Assembly: GCA_016926625.1 (NCBI GenBank)
Contig: JAFGOE010000083.1
Coordinates: 24,569 to 88,568, forward strand
Direction of reading: 5' to 3'
DNA length: 64,000 nucleotides
Source of the DNA: Candidatus Zhuqueibacterota bacterium
GTDB taxonomy: Bacteria > Zhuqueibacterota > Zhuqueibacteria > Thermofontimicrobiales > Thiofontviventaceae
How positions within the stretch are numbered: the first letter of the stretch is position 1; the number at the start of each line of letters is the position of its first letter. This document shows, one piece after another, positions 1 to 9,713 of the stretch. The position numbers and the translations under genes were made by a program. A model generated the notes under the pieces. The model searched no databases. It was not told the DNA's origin and saw only the letters and a list, made by a program, of their open reading frames with translations.

Positions 1-1293
1 TTTCGCTACTTCCTCTTCGGATCGACACCGTCTAAAATCAAACCCGATCTGCGCGCGGATCTGCCTACTACAGGGGAACAGGTGTACGACGTTCGTCAGC
101 ATTTCGGTACGTTCATCAAGCAGGAAGGGCATTTGAGTTTTGGCCGAATCTATATTCCTCTGGTAGGATTAAATCGGATCACCGATCGATATTTCGCCAT
201 GGATATTGTTTTCACAATCGGTGATGATTTATTATGGTCTGGTCTGCCTCAGATATTTACGGTACTGACTATTATCTATTTTTTAATTAACATCTTCGTC
301 ATTCGTCGGGTGATCACCTTCGGGTCACAAATCAATAAAATGATCGTTAATAAATTCAACCAATTGAAACATGGTATTCGACAGATCTCATCTGGCAATC
401 TGGACTATAAAATCAGGCTGGGAGGAGAGGATGAATTCGTGGAGTTAGCCGATCACTTCAACGAAATGGGTGATCGTTTGAAACAGACGATGGATGAGGC
501 CCGGGAAAAAGACAGATTACAATACGAGTTGCATTTGGCGAGACAGGTCCAACTGAGCCTTTTGCCTGAAACATTACCCGAGATACCCCATTATATTATT
601 TCCGCATCCATGGAGACAGCGACTGAGGTGGGAGGCGATTTCTATGATTTTATGCCTCTCGGTAACGGCAAATACTTATTTTCGATTGGGGATGTATCCG
701 GAAAAGGATCATCTGCCGCACTATATATGGCGCAGTATATGAGTCTGTTCCGCTATTCACGCCAGTTCACCAATGAACCAAAAAAGATAGCGCAGGGACT
801 CAATGATTATTTCTCGGCGAATGTCAACGATTTACAGATTTTTATAACGGCGATCATCGGATTGTTGGACACGAACACGCATACCATTGAAATCATCAGG
901 ATGGGGCATACAGAACCGGTTATTATACCGGCTGATGATAGCAAAAAGATACGCTTTTTGAAGGCAAAAGGAATTGGTGTGGGATTGACACGTAAGTTTA
1001 AGACCTTCGACAGGTTAGTCGAAAGCAAAACTATATCCATGGATAACGGGGATACCCTGTTTATGTATACGGATGGCATTATCGAAGCGAACAAGGTGGA
1101 CAAGGGTGAGGATGGTGAAGGAACGTTTGAACAGTATGGTGAAGAGAAATTATACGAAATCCTCACTAAAAACAGAAACAGAGCACCTTTTGAGCTGATT
1201 AAGCTGCTGGAAGAAGATATTGAACGGTTCTATGATGGCAGGCCAAGAATCGATGATCAAACATTACTGATTATCCGACGCAGTGACGTATAG
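1..1293 (+). CDS. HAMP-domain PP2C (SpoIIE/RsbU-type) protein phosphatase, 5' partial
   Basis: The frame is open from base 1, so the true start lies upstream of the window; a GTG at 82 is only an internal candidate. About 430 residues are visible. A hydrophobic helix (about bases 240-305, followed by a basic stretch) is a membrane segment. It is followed by a HAMP linker (about 310-480) and a charged coiled linker. The PP2C-type phosphatase domain shows the metal-binding signatures EVGGDFYDF, GDVSGKGSSAAL and YTDGIIEA and ends with IDDQTLLIIR. Proteins of this design dephosphorylate anti-anti-sigma (STAS) partners in response to a signal sensed outside the membrane. No partner kinase or STAS gene is in the window, so the target is unknown. 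Confidence 0.9.
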   Translation, partial: FRYFLFGSTPSKIKPDLRADLPTTGEQVYDVRQHFGTFIKQEGHLSFGRIYIPLVGLNRITDRYFAMDIVFTIGDDLLWSGLPQIFTVLTIIYFLINIFVIRRVITFGSQINKMIVNKFNQLKHGIRQISSGNLDYKIRLGGEDEFVELADHFNEMGDRLKQTMDEAREKDRLQYELHLARQVQLSLLPETLPEIPHYIISASMETATEVGGDFYDFMPLGNGKYLFSIGDVSGKGSSAALYMAQYMSLFRYSRQFTNEPKKIAQGLNDYFSANVNDLQIFITAIIGLLDTNTHTIEIIRMGHTEPVIIPADDSKKIRFLKAKGIGVGLTRKFKTFDRLVESKTISMDNGDTLFMYTDGIIEANKVDKGEDGEGTFEQYGEEKLYEILTKNRNRAPFELIKLLEEDIERFYDGRPRIDDQTLLIIRRSDV

Positions 1294-1558
1294 TGAATAG
1301 CCCCAGTTCGTCGCTTACCTTAAGCTTGCGCGGCTGAGATTGAAATAATCATCTGATGTGCATATGACAACCAATACACTCCAATTCGTTGCGTGCAATC
1401 CTTCTGGTTCATCGTGAAACGTTTTACAAAGCTCATTCAAAAAATTGAATTTCAATCCGATCCGCCTCGCAGAAAAATAGAGAGGATGAGCTATCCTTAA
1501 AGCGTAACGTTCGGATAGGTTCATCCGGATCTCTTGAAAAATCAAGGGGGCATACACA

Positions 1559-2749
1559 TCAAATTTTGTTCAGCGCCTGGTCAAGGTCCTTGATAATATC
1601 TCGATCGTCCTCACATCCCACGGATAGGCGTACTAATTCATCGGTGATATGGGCTTCGTATCGTCTCTTTCTATCGACATTCGCATGGGTCATCGATGCC
1701 GGATGTTGTATCAAAGATTCTATCCCACCTAATGACACGGCAAGAGTGATCAATTTTACATTATCCATAACGATCTTGCCGCCTTCCAATCCCTTTTTTA
1801 CACCGAAGCTGATCATCGATCCGAAACCATCCATCTGTTTTTTCGCCAATTCATGTTGAGGATGTTCCGGAAGGCCGGGATAGCTGACCCATTCAACGTT
1901 CGGATGATGTTTAAGAAATTCTGCTACTTTCATCGCGTTTGATGTACTTTTTTCAAGTCTTAGAGCGAGGCTCCTTACGCCTCTGAGAACGAGCCATGCC
2001 TGGTGCGGATCCATCGTACCACCGAGATAACGCAGCACTTTTCTTAATTCCAGGAAATGCTCTTCAGTTTTAGTAATCAGGATACCTCCCACGATGTCCG
2101 AATGTCCATTGATAAATTTAGTGAGGCTGTGCAGGACGACATCGGCACCGTGATCGAGGGGACGTTGTAGGTAAGGACTGGAAAACGTGTTATCAACGGC
2201 AAAAATCAGATTGTGTTTTCGGGCGATCTCGGCGCATTTTTTTATATCGGTAAGCGCGATGGTCGGATTGGCAGGCGTTTCGATGTAGAGTAATCGGGTA
2301 TTGGGTCGTATCTCTTTTTCTATGTTCGTCGTATCGGATGTATCGACAAAGGTGCTTTGAACGCCGAATCTGGAGAAATCACGTTCCAGCACAGTACGCG
2401 AGGCTCCATAAACAGCCGAAGTGCTGATGACATGGGCATCCTTATTCAGAAAGGTCATATATAATGTAGACACAGCCGCCATACCGGATGCAGTCGCCAG
2501 TCCATCATATCCATTTTCCAGATCGGCGACACATTTCTCCAGTGCTCTGATCGTCGGATTCGCGAGTCGCGTGTAGATAAAGCCCTCTTTTTTGCCTGAA
2601 AATTTATCGGCTCCGTCATTGGCATTCTTAAAGGCAAAGGTCGACGTCTGATAAATGGGAACGGATACTTCCCCAAAACGTATATCATCCTCCGATACAC
2701 CGCCGTGTATTGCTTTCGTTGCTAAATGCATGTCACTATGATCTTTCAT
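1559..2749 (-). CDS. PLP-dependent trans-sulfuration enzyme (cystathionine gamma-synthase / gamma-lyase family)
   Basis: This 396-residue Cys/Met-metabolism fold-type I PLP enzyme matches the family's usual length of 380-400. The Schiff-base lysine is K211 in HSLTKFINGHSD. The family blocks YTRLANPT (about 59-66), ASGMAAVS (87-94) and AVDNTFSSPYLQ (184-195) are present. Members interconvert cystathionine, homocysteine, O-acyl-homoserine or methionine. Methionine gamma-lyases usually carry Cys two residues after the active-site Tyr; here the motif is Y114-G-A116, so a dedicated methionine lyase is less likely than a cystathionine synthase/lyase. A GGAGG ribosome site precedes the ATG, and a terminator-like hairpin separates the gene from rnhC. 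The exact substrate cannot be fixed from sequence. Confidence 0.9.
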   Translation of the reverse strand: MKDHSDMHLATKAIHGGVSEDDIRFGEVSVPIYQTSTFAFKNANDGADKFSGKKEGFIYTRLANPTIRALEKCVADLENGYDGLATASGMAAVSTLYMTFLNKDAHVISTSAVYGASRTVLERDFSRFGVQSTFVDTSDTTNIEKEIRPNTRLLYIETPANPTIALTDIKKCAEIARKHNLIFAVDNTFSSPYLQRPLDHGADVVLHSLTKFINGHSDIVGGILITKTEEHFLELRKVLRYLGGTMDPHQAWLVLRGVRSLALRLEKSTSNAMKVAEFLKHHPNVEWVSYPGLPEHPQHELAKKQMDGFGSMISFGVKKGLEGGKIVMDNVKLITLAVSLGGIESLIQHPASMTHANVDRKRRYEAHITDELVRLSVGCEDDRDIIKDLDQALNKI

Positions 2750-2765
2750 TATGCCTCCAATTTAC

Positions 2766-2811
2766 ATAAAAAGTTATCGTTCCTGCGGGTAAAAAAGAGC
2801 TAAGGAACGAT
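2766..2811 (-). terminator. Intrinsic terminator after rnhC
   Basis: On the minus strand the end of rnhC runs into a perfect 9-bp inverted repeat, ATCGTTCCT (2803-2811) and AGGAACGAT (2776-2784), with an 18-nt loop and then a T-rich stretch (2766-2772). The 5' arm includes the last codons and stop of rnhC. It should reduce read-through into the trans-sulfuration gene, which has its own ribosome site. Confidence 0.6.
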
Positions 2812-3678
2812 TGAATATACGGTTTTGAAATTGAGTTTGGCGACTTCCTTCAGCGCATCGGTTCCGTAGCGGTTAATAAAATTTTTTCCCGCCTGGATAA
2901 CGCCTGAACCCGCTCCTTTGGGTAGTTCGATTTGAAATTTATGATTAAGATTACTCAGTTGACTCAGAAATTCGTGTCGCGCCAGAATTGAGGCGGCGGC
3001 GACAGCCGGATTTTTTTCAGCCCGTGTTTGTTGTATCAATTGAACCCGGATGTGCTTCTCGTGTAGCGCATCGGCAATGTAAGATTCATCTCCGAATTTA
3101 TCGGACAAAATAACATGGCAGTCAACCTGTTTAAGAACAGCTTCTATGGCCTGCGCGTGTGCTTCGCCTAAAAGTGCGTTTAGATTATTCGATTTCGGAT
3201 AGAGTTGATTGTATTTCAGCGGGGTCAATGTAACGATCGAGTGGATAAAAGTCTGCCCGATAAGTTCGGCAAAGCGGTGAATTGATTGGTCCGAAATATA
3301 TTTACTATCGCGCAGCTCAGCGGCCAGCCGGGTTTGAAGGTCCTGCCTGGTTATATAGACGGCGGCTACGCACAGGGGTCCGAAAAAATCACCTTTTCCT
3401 GATTCATCGGTTCCAATCCAGCTCTGTAGATCTGCGATATGTTCGAGTCCTTCGAATCGGTTCGAGGCGTCGAATAAACGATTCGAATAGTATTCTGCCT
3501 CGTCTCCTTGTAGAAGAAGTTTGCCGCTCTTAAAAAACGTGATGGTGGTCTTGTCCTTACGGGCTCGCCAAAACGCATAGTCTGCTGGCTTGAATGTGAA
3601 GCCGTTGTCGGATAATTGCTTTTTCAACGTCGGTTCGTTAGCGATATCATGTTTAAGAGAGATGATGTTCCTTGTCAT
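2800..3678 (-). CDS. rnhC: Ribonuclease HIII
   Basis: The 292-residue protein has the two-part layout of RNase HIII. An N-terminal substrate-binding (TBP-like) domain covers about residues 1-80. The type 2 RNase H catalytic domain opens with GTDESGKGDFFGP (D91, E92), has the DSKYIS segment at about 124-129, and carries an acidic residue in the SDKFGDE segment. It removes RNA from RNA-DNA hybrids in the cytoplasm. The N-terminal domain and the GKGDFFGP variant separate it from RNase HII, which lacks that extension. A hairpin overlaps its stop codon. It lies downstream of a helicase-nuclease gene, but a 140-bp gap makes co-transcription uncertain. Confidence 0.95.
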   Translation of the reverse strand: MTRNIISLKHDIANEPTLKKQLSDNGFTFKPADYAFWRARKDKTTITFFKSGKLLLQGDEAEYYSNRLFDASNRFEGLEHIADLQSWIGTDESGKGDFFGPLCVAAVYITRQDLQTRLAAELRDSKYISDQSIHRFAELIGQTFIHSIVTLTPLKYNQLYPKSNNLNALLGEAHAQAIEAVLKQVDCHVILSDKFGDESYIADALHEKHIRVQLIQQTRAEKNPAVAAASILARHEFLSQLSNLNHKFQIELPKGAGSGVIQAGKNFINRYGTDALKEVAKLNFKTVYSIVP

Positions 3679-3820
3679 AGTCCTTTAATCGATGCTATGA
3701 TGATGGTTACTGTATTCATAGGTATAATTGATTACGTTTCAGAGTGAACATTCTATTTTATTTTCCAATCGGGTAAATCGTGTGAACCCAATGTCGATCG
3801 ATGCTTGAATGTTGATTTTG

Positions 3821-6733
3821 TCATTCTTTTTGAGTTGCCGGACACACATCGGAGAAGGCGCAATATTTACAATTCATGTAGCCGGGATTCGCCGTATAAT
3901 CGCGTTTTCTGATACCACTTGCTGCTTCTTTGATGCTTTCTCTCGCCTTGTTTAACATTTTGTCGTCGATCAGGGTCGTACCGACGATGTCCGTCTCCAG
4001 AAAATGTAGTTCAGCGGCCACGGGTCTTTGTTCGTAGATCGTTTCGTAGGCGAGAGCATATATTGCCAGCTGCAGACTGCTTTTAGCGCGATTATCAGCA
4101 TCCTTTTGTTTTCTTACTTCAGACGACTTAAAATCGACGATGTAAACGTTACCATCTCTGATATCGACACGATCCCATCGGCCGATGATACGGTCGTAAT
4201 CGATGACGAAAGAAAATTCTTTTTCGATGTAAGTCGGTGAATAGGGTGATTTCTCCTGTTTGCTGTAGAAATTCCTTAACGCCTGTTTGCCTGCTTCGAG
4301 GCGTTGTCTTTCGTGTTCAGCACTGATAAAACCTTCGCTTACCCAGGATTTACAGAACACTTGAATCACGTCCTCTGCCGTCATGGACAGATCGTTCATC
4401 TTGTTCTTATGATATTCCTTGATGGCTTCATGGATGGCTTTCCCATAGATAATCGTATGGTGTGGCATCAGAGGCACTCTTAGAATATGAATGTATTTAT
4501 ATTTCAGAGGACAGGTCAGATAATCATCGATCACGTATTGACTGAGTGTGATGGGGTGGTCATCGGGAATGGTTGTGTAATGTTCGGACGATTTTTTAGG
4601 AACCGGTGCAAATCGCTCAATAGCCTCCAAAGCAGACGATTTGAGATAGTCCTCGTCGGCTTTGACTTTATCCATTGCCTCGATGACGAATTGACTTATT
4701 TTTCTCATGCGTGAACCACCGTAATCGCGAGCGCTGGTAAGGTACAGTTCTTGTTTGGCGCGTGTCATGCCGACATAGCATAACCGTCTTTCTTCCTGGA
4801 TGTGGAAATCACCTGACGGCAGAGTATCTTTGATCAATTCATCAGGCAAACTTATTGCGTCTTTCCTGTTTCTCGACGGGAATTTATCATGAACCATACT
4901 CACCATAAACACCACCGGAAACTCGAGTCCCTTTGCCTTGTGGATGGTAAGGATATTCACGGCGTTTTCATCGAAATCCGCTTCTGCTGTCGCTGGATCA
5001 TCGCCCGCATCGATCAGGGCTTCCAGGTGGGACACGAATTCGATGACTCTGTCGTTATGTAAGGCTAATTCACGGAAACCGCGTACAATTTCAAAGAAAC
5101 GGGCGATGTTTTTGATCTTGTAATCTTCATTTAGTTTGATCAGTCGGTTGAGGTAATCGGTATCTTTTAAGAAATTATACAACAGCACCCCTGTCTCTTC
5201 GTTCCTGCTGTTGTCAAGATACTTTTTCAGATCCGCAGTGAGTTTTTGTACGGTGACCAAACCCTCTTTGCTCAAATCGAGTTGAAATTCTTCACGATTC
5301 GTCAATACATAGTACAGCGTCTTGTTGCTGCGGCTGGCGACATTCATCGCCGCAGTAATATCCCTCATCGGAATCTGATAGATGTCCGAAGACGCCAGAT
5401 AAAAGAGCTGCATCGATTCGTCAACGTTGGCGATTACCTTGAGAAATGCGATTAATAAGCGGACCTCCTCGCGACCATAGAGTCCGCGATTACCACTGAA
5501 ACGAAACGGGATAGATCTCATGTTAAGCGATCGAATGAAAGCGTCGGCATCGTTATTGGAGCGAACCAGAATGGCGAAGTCGCTGTACTGATATTTATTT
5601 TCCCTGATTTTCTGCACAATGATGTCGGCGACACCGTCGGCTTCAGCGGTGAGTGTATCGTAATGCAAATGGCTGACGAATTTCTCGCCCGGTTCGGTTG
5701 CGATCAATCGTTTATCGATATTTTCCTGTACCTCGAGTCTGTCCGGATTATTGTGCCGTATCAATTTATAGGCCGAATCCAGTATGGCCTGAGTGGAGCG
5801 ATAATTTTTTACAAGAACCACCAATTGGGCATGAGGATAGACTTTTTTGAAACTGAGTATGTTACTGATGGCGGCTCCTCTGAATTTATAAATCGATTGA
5901 TCATCGTCGGCTACGACGGTGATGTTGGCATGGTCGCCGGCGAGTAAGCGAATTAACTGAAATTGCGCGTAGTTCGTATCCTGAAATTCATCGATTAAAA
6001 TGAATTGGTAATAGTTTTGTATTTTGGCCAGCAGAGCGGGGTTTTGTCGTAATAGCTGCAAGGTCAATGATACCTGATCACCGAAATCGACTTTTCCTTC
6101 ACGCGACATCAGTTCCTGGAATTTTTTGTAACCGTCGGCTAATTCGGAATGTTGTTTAAAATGGTCGATGAGCTCTTCGCTCGTGCTGCCATCGTCGATT
6201 TTTGTTTTTAGCTGATTAACATAGGCGATATATTCATCAGGACTTATATCTTCATCTTTCGCGCGGCTGTATAGATTTAAAATCGAGTCGATAAATTTTG
6301 TTGGATCGCCTAACGGACGAAATATATTAAACGGGAAATCGAATAGTCGTTCTTTGAGAAAAATAATCTGTTCCGGTCGCGACAGCACTCTGAAGTCAGA
6401 CGATAAACCCAGATAAACTGCATACTCACGCAGCAATCGATCTCCGAATGAATGAAAGGTCGATATGGTTACGTTAGTAAATCCATAAGGCAATAACAGA
6501 TCGACACGTTCTTCCATTTCCGATGCTGCTTTATCGGTGAACGTGAGGGCGAGAATTTCTTCGGGCAGAGCCATTTTACTGTATATCAGGTAAGCAATTC
6601 GTTGAGTGATGACTTTCGTCTTTCCTGTGCCTGCTCCGGCTACGATCATGAGCGGACCTGATCCAAATTTAACTGCGTCACGCTGTTCTTCATTTAATTC
6701 AGATAATAGTATGTGTTCGTTTAATTCCTTCAC
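3821..6733 (-). CDS. UvrD/PcrA-type superfamily 1 helicase fused to a C-terminal Fe-S PD-(D/E)XK nuclease
   Basis: The 970-residue protein begins with a UvrD-type helicase: Walker A AGAGTGKT (32-39), TFTDKAA motif (64-70), DEFQ Walker B (248-251), DDDQSIYKFRG motif III, NYRST, and a C-terminal RecA-like domain with ILTIHKAKGLEFPVV. About residues 730-970 form a RecB/Cas4-type nuclease with a DYLTCPLKYKY start, the catalytic VDFKSS strand, and C955-x2-C958-x5-C964. With the Cys in YLTCP these can hold a [4Fe-4S] cluster, as in AddB and Cas4. The design resembles the helicase-nuclease subunits of AddAB/AdnAB end-processing machines, but no partner subunit is nearby. It may act alone or with a distant partner in double-strand break processing or plasmid/phage defence. 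Confidence 0.92.
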   Translation of the reverse strand: MKELNEHILLSELNEEQRDAVKFGSGPLMIVAGAGTGKTKVITQRIAYLIYSKMALPEEILALTFTDKAASEMEERVDLLLPYGFTNVTISTFHSFGDRLLREYAVYLGLSSDFRVLSRPEQIIFLKERLFDFPFNIFRPLGDPTKFIDSILNLYSRAKDEDISPDEYIAYVNQLKTKIDDGSTSEELIDHFKQHSELADGYKKFQELMSREGKVDFGDQVSLTLQLLRQNPALLAKIQNYYQFILIDEFQDTNYAQFQLIRLLAGDHANITVVADDDQSIYKFRGAAISNILSFKKVYPHAQLVVLVKNYRSTQAILDSAYKLIRHNNPDRLEVQENIDKRLIATEPGEKFVSHLHYDTLTAEADGVADIIVQKIRENKYQYSDFAILVRSNNDADAFIRSLNMRSIPFRFSGNRGLYGREEVRLLIAFLKVIANVDESMQLFYLASSDIYQIPMRDITAAMNVASRSNKTLYYVLTNREEFQLDLSKEGLVTVQKLTADLKKYLDNSRNEETGVLLYNFLKDTDYLNRLIKLNEDYKIKNIARFFEIVRGFRELALHNDRVIEFVSHLEALIDAGDDPATAEADFDENAVNILTIHKAKGLEFPVVFMVSMVHDKFPSRNRKDAISLPDELIKDTLPSGDFHIQEERRLCYVGMTRAKQELYLTSARDYGGSRMRKISQFVIEAMDKVKADEDYLKSSALEAIERFAPVPKKSSEHYTTIPDDHPITLSQYVIDDYLTCPLKYKYIHILRVPLMPHHTIIYGKAIHEAIKEYHKNKMNDLSMTAEDVIQVFCKSWVSEGFISAEHERQRLEAGKQALRNFYSKQEKSPYSPTYIEKEFSFVIDYDRIIGRWDRVDIRDGNVYIVDFKSSEVRKQKDADNRAKSSLQLAIYALAYETIYEQRPVAAELHFLETDIVGTTLIDDKMLNKARESIKEAASGIRKRDYTANPGYMNCKYCAFSDVCPATQKE

Positions 6734-6962
6734 GATTGAACTGAATCCCGCTTTGTGCTTAGATGTATTTTAATTGTTGTTTGAAAAAGAATTTTGAAGA
6801 ATTACAATGAATGATCGAGTAATACATATGAAAAATATAAATAATAATTTTAAATTAAGCAAATTCTATTTATTAATTATTTACGACGATGCGAGCAAAA
6901 TTTGATTCGAATACAGGTAAAAGAAACCCTATTTCTCAGGATCCTATCATAAATTCAGATTA

Positions 6963-7181
6963 CTATTTAGTATTCGTCAATGATCTGCTGTTCATATCAT
7001 GAACGTCCGGGCAGTCTGATTCGTCATGTGAAATATCTTCTCCGTCACCCTTTTTATAAAATGGACAGTTATCGCAGTTCATGTTGCATTTAGGCGTCCG
7101 AATTTTTTTAATTATAACATAAATCAGATAGACAAGTGAAATGATAACGCTTATATATACAATTAAATCTTGCCACCACAT
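6963..7181 (-). CDS. FeoB-associated Cys-rich small membrane protein
   Basis: The ATG at 7181 is chosen because GGAGG, which is also the last bases of feoB, lies six bases upstream, and translation then starts one base after the feoB stop; a longer in-frame start at 7208 lacks a good ribosome site. The 72-residue product has one N-terminal membrane helix (WWQDLIVYISVIISLVYLIYVII), then a basic turn and the cluster C-x3-C-x2-C-P with one more Cys in the acidic tail. This matches the small FeoB-associated family found after feoB in many anaerobes. Its role in Fe(II) transport is not settled; the cysteines could bind or hand over iron. Confidence 0.85.
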   Translation of the reverse strand: MWWQDLIVYISVIISLVYLIYVIIKKIRTPKCNMNCDNCPFYKKGDGEDISHDESDCPDVHDMNSRSLTNTK

Positions 7182-7182
7182 G

Positions 7183-9450
7183 TTAACCTCCGATAGGCAG
7201 TATAGCACTAAACTGATAGATGAGTGTCGCCATCAGCCAGGCAATGACGAGAGTGTATCCGGCGAGGAAAATCGGATATTTCCATTTTCCGAGTTCCTTT
7301 TTAACCACAGCGAGAGTGGCGATGCATGGGACGTACAGGAGGATGAAGATCATCAGTGCGAGGACATTTCTGGCGTTATACATCGGATCATTTCTCAGTT
7401 TTTCTTTTAGAGTCGCGGTACCGTGCAAATCCGGAATTTCATCATCATGCATCGTGCCTATACCGTACACAATTCCCATTGTAGAGATAATTACTTCCTT
7501 CGCCGCGAATCCGGCGATCAGTGCAATATCCATTCTCCAATCAAAACCACACGGCTTAAATACGGGTTCAATGAAATTACCTAACCGACCACCGTAGCTA
7601 TGTCTCAATTTTTCAGTGGCCAGCTTATTTTCCATCTCTGTGAGTTGATGTTGGTAATCTAACCGTAATCGTGTACGTTCTTCACTGTTTTTCGAATGTG
7701 ATGCTTGAACCTCATATGTCTGCTTCAATGACATGACCCTGCGATGATAATCATCAATCTGCTTCTGCGGCCGCGGGAAATAGAGAAAGAACCAGATGAC
7801 AATCGAAGCAGCGAGGATAAAGGTCCCAGCTTTTTTTACGTAAGTCCAGCTTTTCTCCCATACATGCGTCAATACGCCACGTAACGTTGGAACACGATAC
7901 GGAGGCAACTCCATGACGAACGGTGAAGCCTCGCCTCGATAATAGGTCAGGCGAAAAATTTTCGCGATGATGAGGGCGACAACCCATCCAAGAAACCAGA
8001 TACTCCAGAAAACAATTCCGGCACGATGGGCAAAGAACGCCGAGGCAAGCATAGCAATGACCGGTGTCTTGGCTCCGCACATCATAAGCGGCGAGACCAG
8101 TATCGTCAAAACACGGTCTTTAGGATTAACAAGGGTTCTGGCGCTCATGACTCCCGGTACTGCACAACCGGTCGAGATCATCATGGGTATAAAACTTCTG
8201 CCGTGCAGACCGAAAATATGCATGAATTTATCCATTACGAAAGCCGCACGTGCCATGTACCCGGTATCTTCCAGAAACGACAGGCCCAGGAAGAGCAGAA
8301 TAACGATAGGGAAAAAAACCAGTACCCCGCCCACACCACTGATAATGGCTTCGGTGAGAAAATCCCGCAAGATCCCTTCTGATAAACTGTGCGTTATCAG
8401 GTCATTGACCAGGCTAAAGAAATAATCGATCATACCGGAAATCGGATTCCCGACGCTGAACGTGATATGGTAAATTAAAAACATGATACCCAGGAAAATG
8501 ATTAATCCCAAATATTTATTCAAGATAATTCTGTCGATCGATTCGGTGTAATCTATCCTGCTCGAAGATGAGTCGATCTTCACCACTTCTTTGCACGCAC
8601 CATGAATGTAAGCGTATCGTTGCTCACTCACCACCACCTCCGGATCTTCACCAAAATGGCGTGATACCCATAGGCGACTCTTTTCGGCTGCATCGAGTAC
8701 TGCCTGACTGTTCTGATGTCTTCTTTTGATTCGGTCGACCGCATCTGTATCATTTTCGAGTAATTTGATCGCCATCCAATGCAGGGGATACCTGCTGACG
8801 AACTCTTGATCGGTTCTCAATACACTGATCAACGATGATATTTGGCTCTCCAGTTCAAGTCCATAATTCAATTTTCTTGTACTCGGTTCGATGACACCAT
8901 CGGCCAGATTTAGGGCTGCTTGGAGCAATTCATCGACTCCCTTACCGCGCGAACCGATCGTCTTTACAAACGGGATGCCAAGGATGATGCCTAACTGATA
9001 CTCATCGATAAGTATTCCGTTTCGGATTGCCTCGTCGGTCATGTTTAAGGCGCCTACGATCGGTACTCCTAACTCCTGAAATTGCAGGCAGAGGTAAAGA
9101 TTCCGTTCGAGGTTAGTCGAGTCGATGATATCGATAATAATATCTGGTTTCTCCCTCAAAACGAAATCGCGAGTCACAATTTCTTCAATCGAGAACGCCG
9201 TCAGGCTATAGGTCCCCGGCAGATCGATAATTTCGATGAACCTGCCGTCACGTTCAATTTTGCCGACTTTTTTTTCCACCGTGACGCCCGGATAGTTGCC
9301 GACGTGTTGCGATTCACCGGTGAGTGCATTGAAGATGCTGGTTTTGCCGGAGTTTGGATTTCCGGCCAGGGCGATTCTAATTTTACCTTTATTTTCAAGG
9401 GCAGGCAGCTTTGTATTTGTCCTGGCTTTGTTGTCCGACGATAGACGCAT
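7183..9450 (-). CDS. feoB: Ferrous iron transport GTPase/permease FeoB
   Basis: This 755-residue inner-membrane Fe(II) transporter has an N-terminal G domain with G1 AGNPNSGKTS, G2 around NYPGVTVEKK, G3 DLPGTYSL and G4 NMTDEA, then a helical insertion domain, then two Gate domains of membrane helices. Gate motifs such as the Cys in MISTGCAVPGVMSARTL and in MMCGAKTPVIAML are present. The length is typical of FeoB. Its ATG overlaps the feoA stop by one base, which implies translational coupling, and the Cys-rich accessory gene follows immediately. An Fe-dependent DtxR-type regulator heads the operon, so expression is expected to rise when Fe(II) is scarce. Confidence 0.97.
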   Translation of the reverse strand: MRLSSDNKARTNTKLPALENKGKIRIALAGNPNSGKTSIFNALTGESQHVGNYPGVTVEKKVGKIERDGRFIEIIDLPGTYSLTAFSIEEIVTRDFVLREKPDIIIDIIDSTNLERNLYLCLQFQELGVPIVGALNMTDEAIRNGILIDEYQLGIILGIPFVKTIGSRGKGVDELLQAALNLADGVIEPSTRKLNYGLELESQISSLISVLRTDQEFVSRYPLHWMAIKLLENDTDAVDRIKRRHQNSQAVLDAAEKSRLWVSRHFGEDPEVVVSEQRYAYIHGACKEVVKIDSSSSRIDYTESIDRIILNKYLGLIIFLGIMFLIYHITFSVGNPISGMIDYFFSLVNDLITHSLSEGILRDFLTEAIISGVGGVLVFFPIVILLFLGLSFLEDTGYMARAAFVMDKFMHIFGLHGRSFIPMMISTGCAVPGVMSARTLVNPKDRVLTILVSPLMMCGAKTPVIAMLASAFFAHRAGIVFWSIWFLGWVVALIIAKIFRLTYYRGEASPFVMELPPYRVPTLRGVLTHVWEKSWTYVKKAGTFILAASIVIWFFLYFPRPQKQIDDYHRRVMSLKQTYEVQASHSKNSEERTRLRLDYQHQLTEMENKLATEKLRHSYGGRLGNFIEPVFKPCGFDWRMDIALIAGFAAKEVIISTMGIVYGIGTMHDDEIPDLHGTATLKEKLRNDPMYNARNVLALMIFILLYVPCIATLAVVKKELGKWKYPIFLAGYTLVIAWLMATLIYQFSAILPIGG

Positions 9451-9677
9451 TATTTTATTTCCTCGACTAGTATCTGTCTTGCTTCCGACCGTCGTACTGA
9501 GACCTTAAATCCTTTTAGCTGCAGCTCGATGGGGTCTTTTAATAACGCTTCTCGCAACACTGTGCCGCAAGCTCCTCGGATAATACCCATATCGACCAGC
9601 CTGCGCCTAATCTCTCCTCTCGCCCTAAGCCCGATAATCATAAAATGTCCACCATCTTTAATATCGCATAGATTCAT
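9450..9677 (-). CDS. feoA: FeoA SH3-like accessory protein
   Basis: The 75-residue cytoplasmic protein has the FeoA SH3-like fold, with the characteristic ARGEIRRRLVDMGIIRGACGTVL segment at about residues 19-41 followed by a short beta strand and a basic C-terminus. FeoA supports FeoB activity, probably by binding its G domain. It lies 36 bp downstream of the regulator gene and overlaps feoB by one base. AAGGA precedes its ATG. Confidence 0.95.
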   Translation of the reverse strand: MNLCDIKDGGHFMIIGLRARGEIRRRLVDMGIIRGACGTVLREALLKDPIELQLKGFKVSVRRSEARQILVEEIK

Positions 9678-9713
9678 TAACCATTTCCTTAAAAAAAAAC
9701 GTTGTTATTCTCG

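Noticed and set aside
1315-1557. 80-codon minus-strand frame downstream of the trans-sulfuration gene
   Set aside because: It has no clear ribosome site, no recognisable motif and an irregular composition, and it begins in the last bases around the stop of the previous gene. More likely a chance frame.
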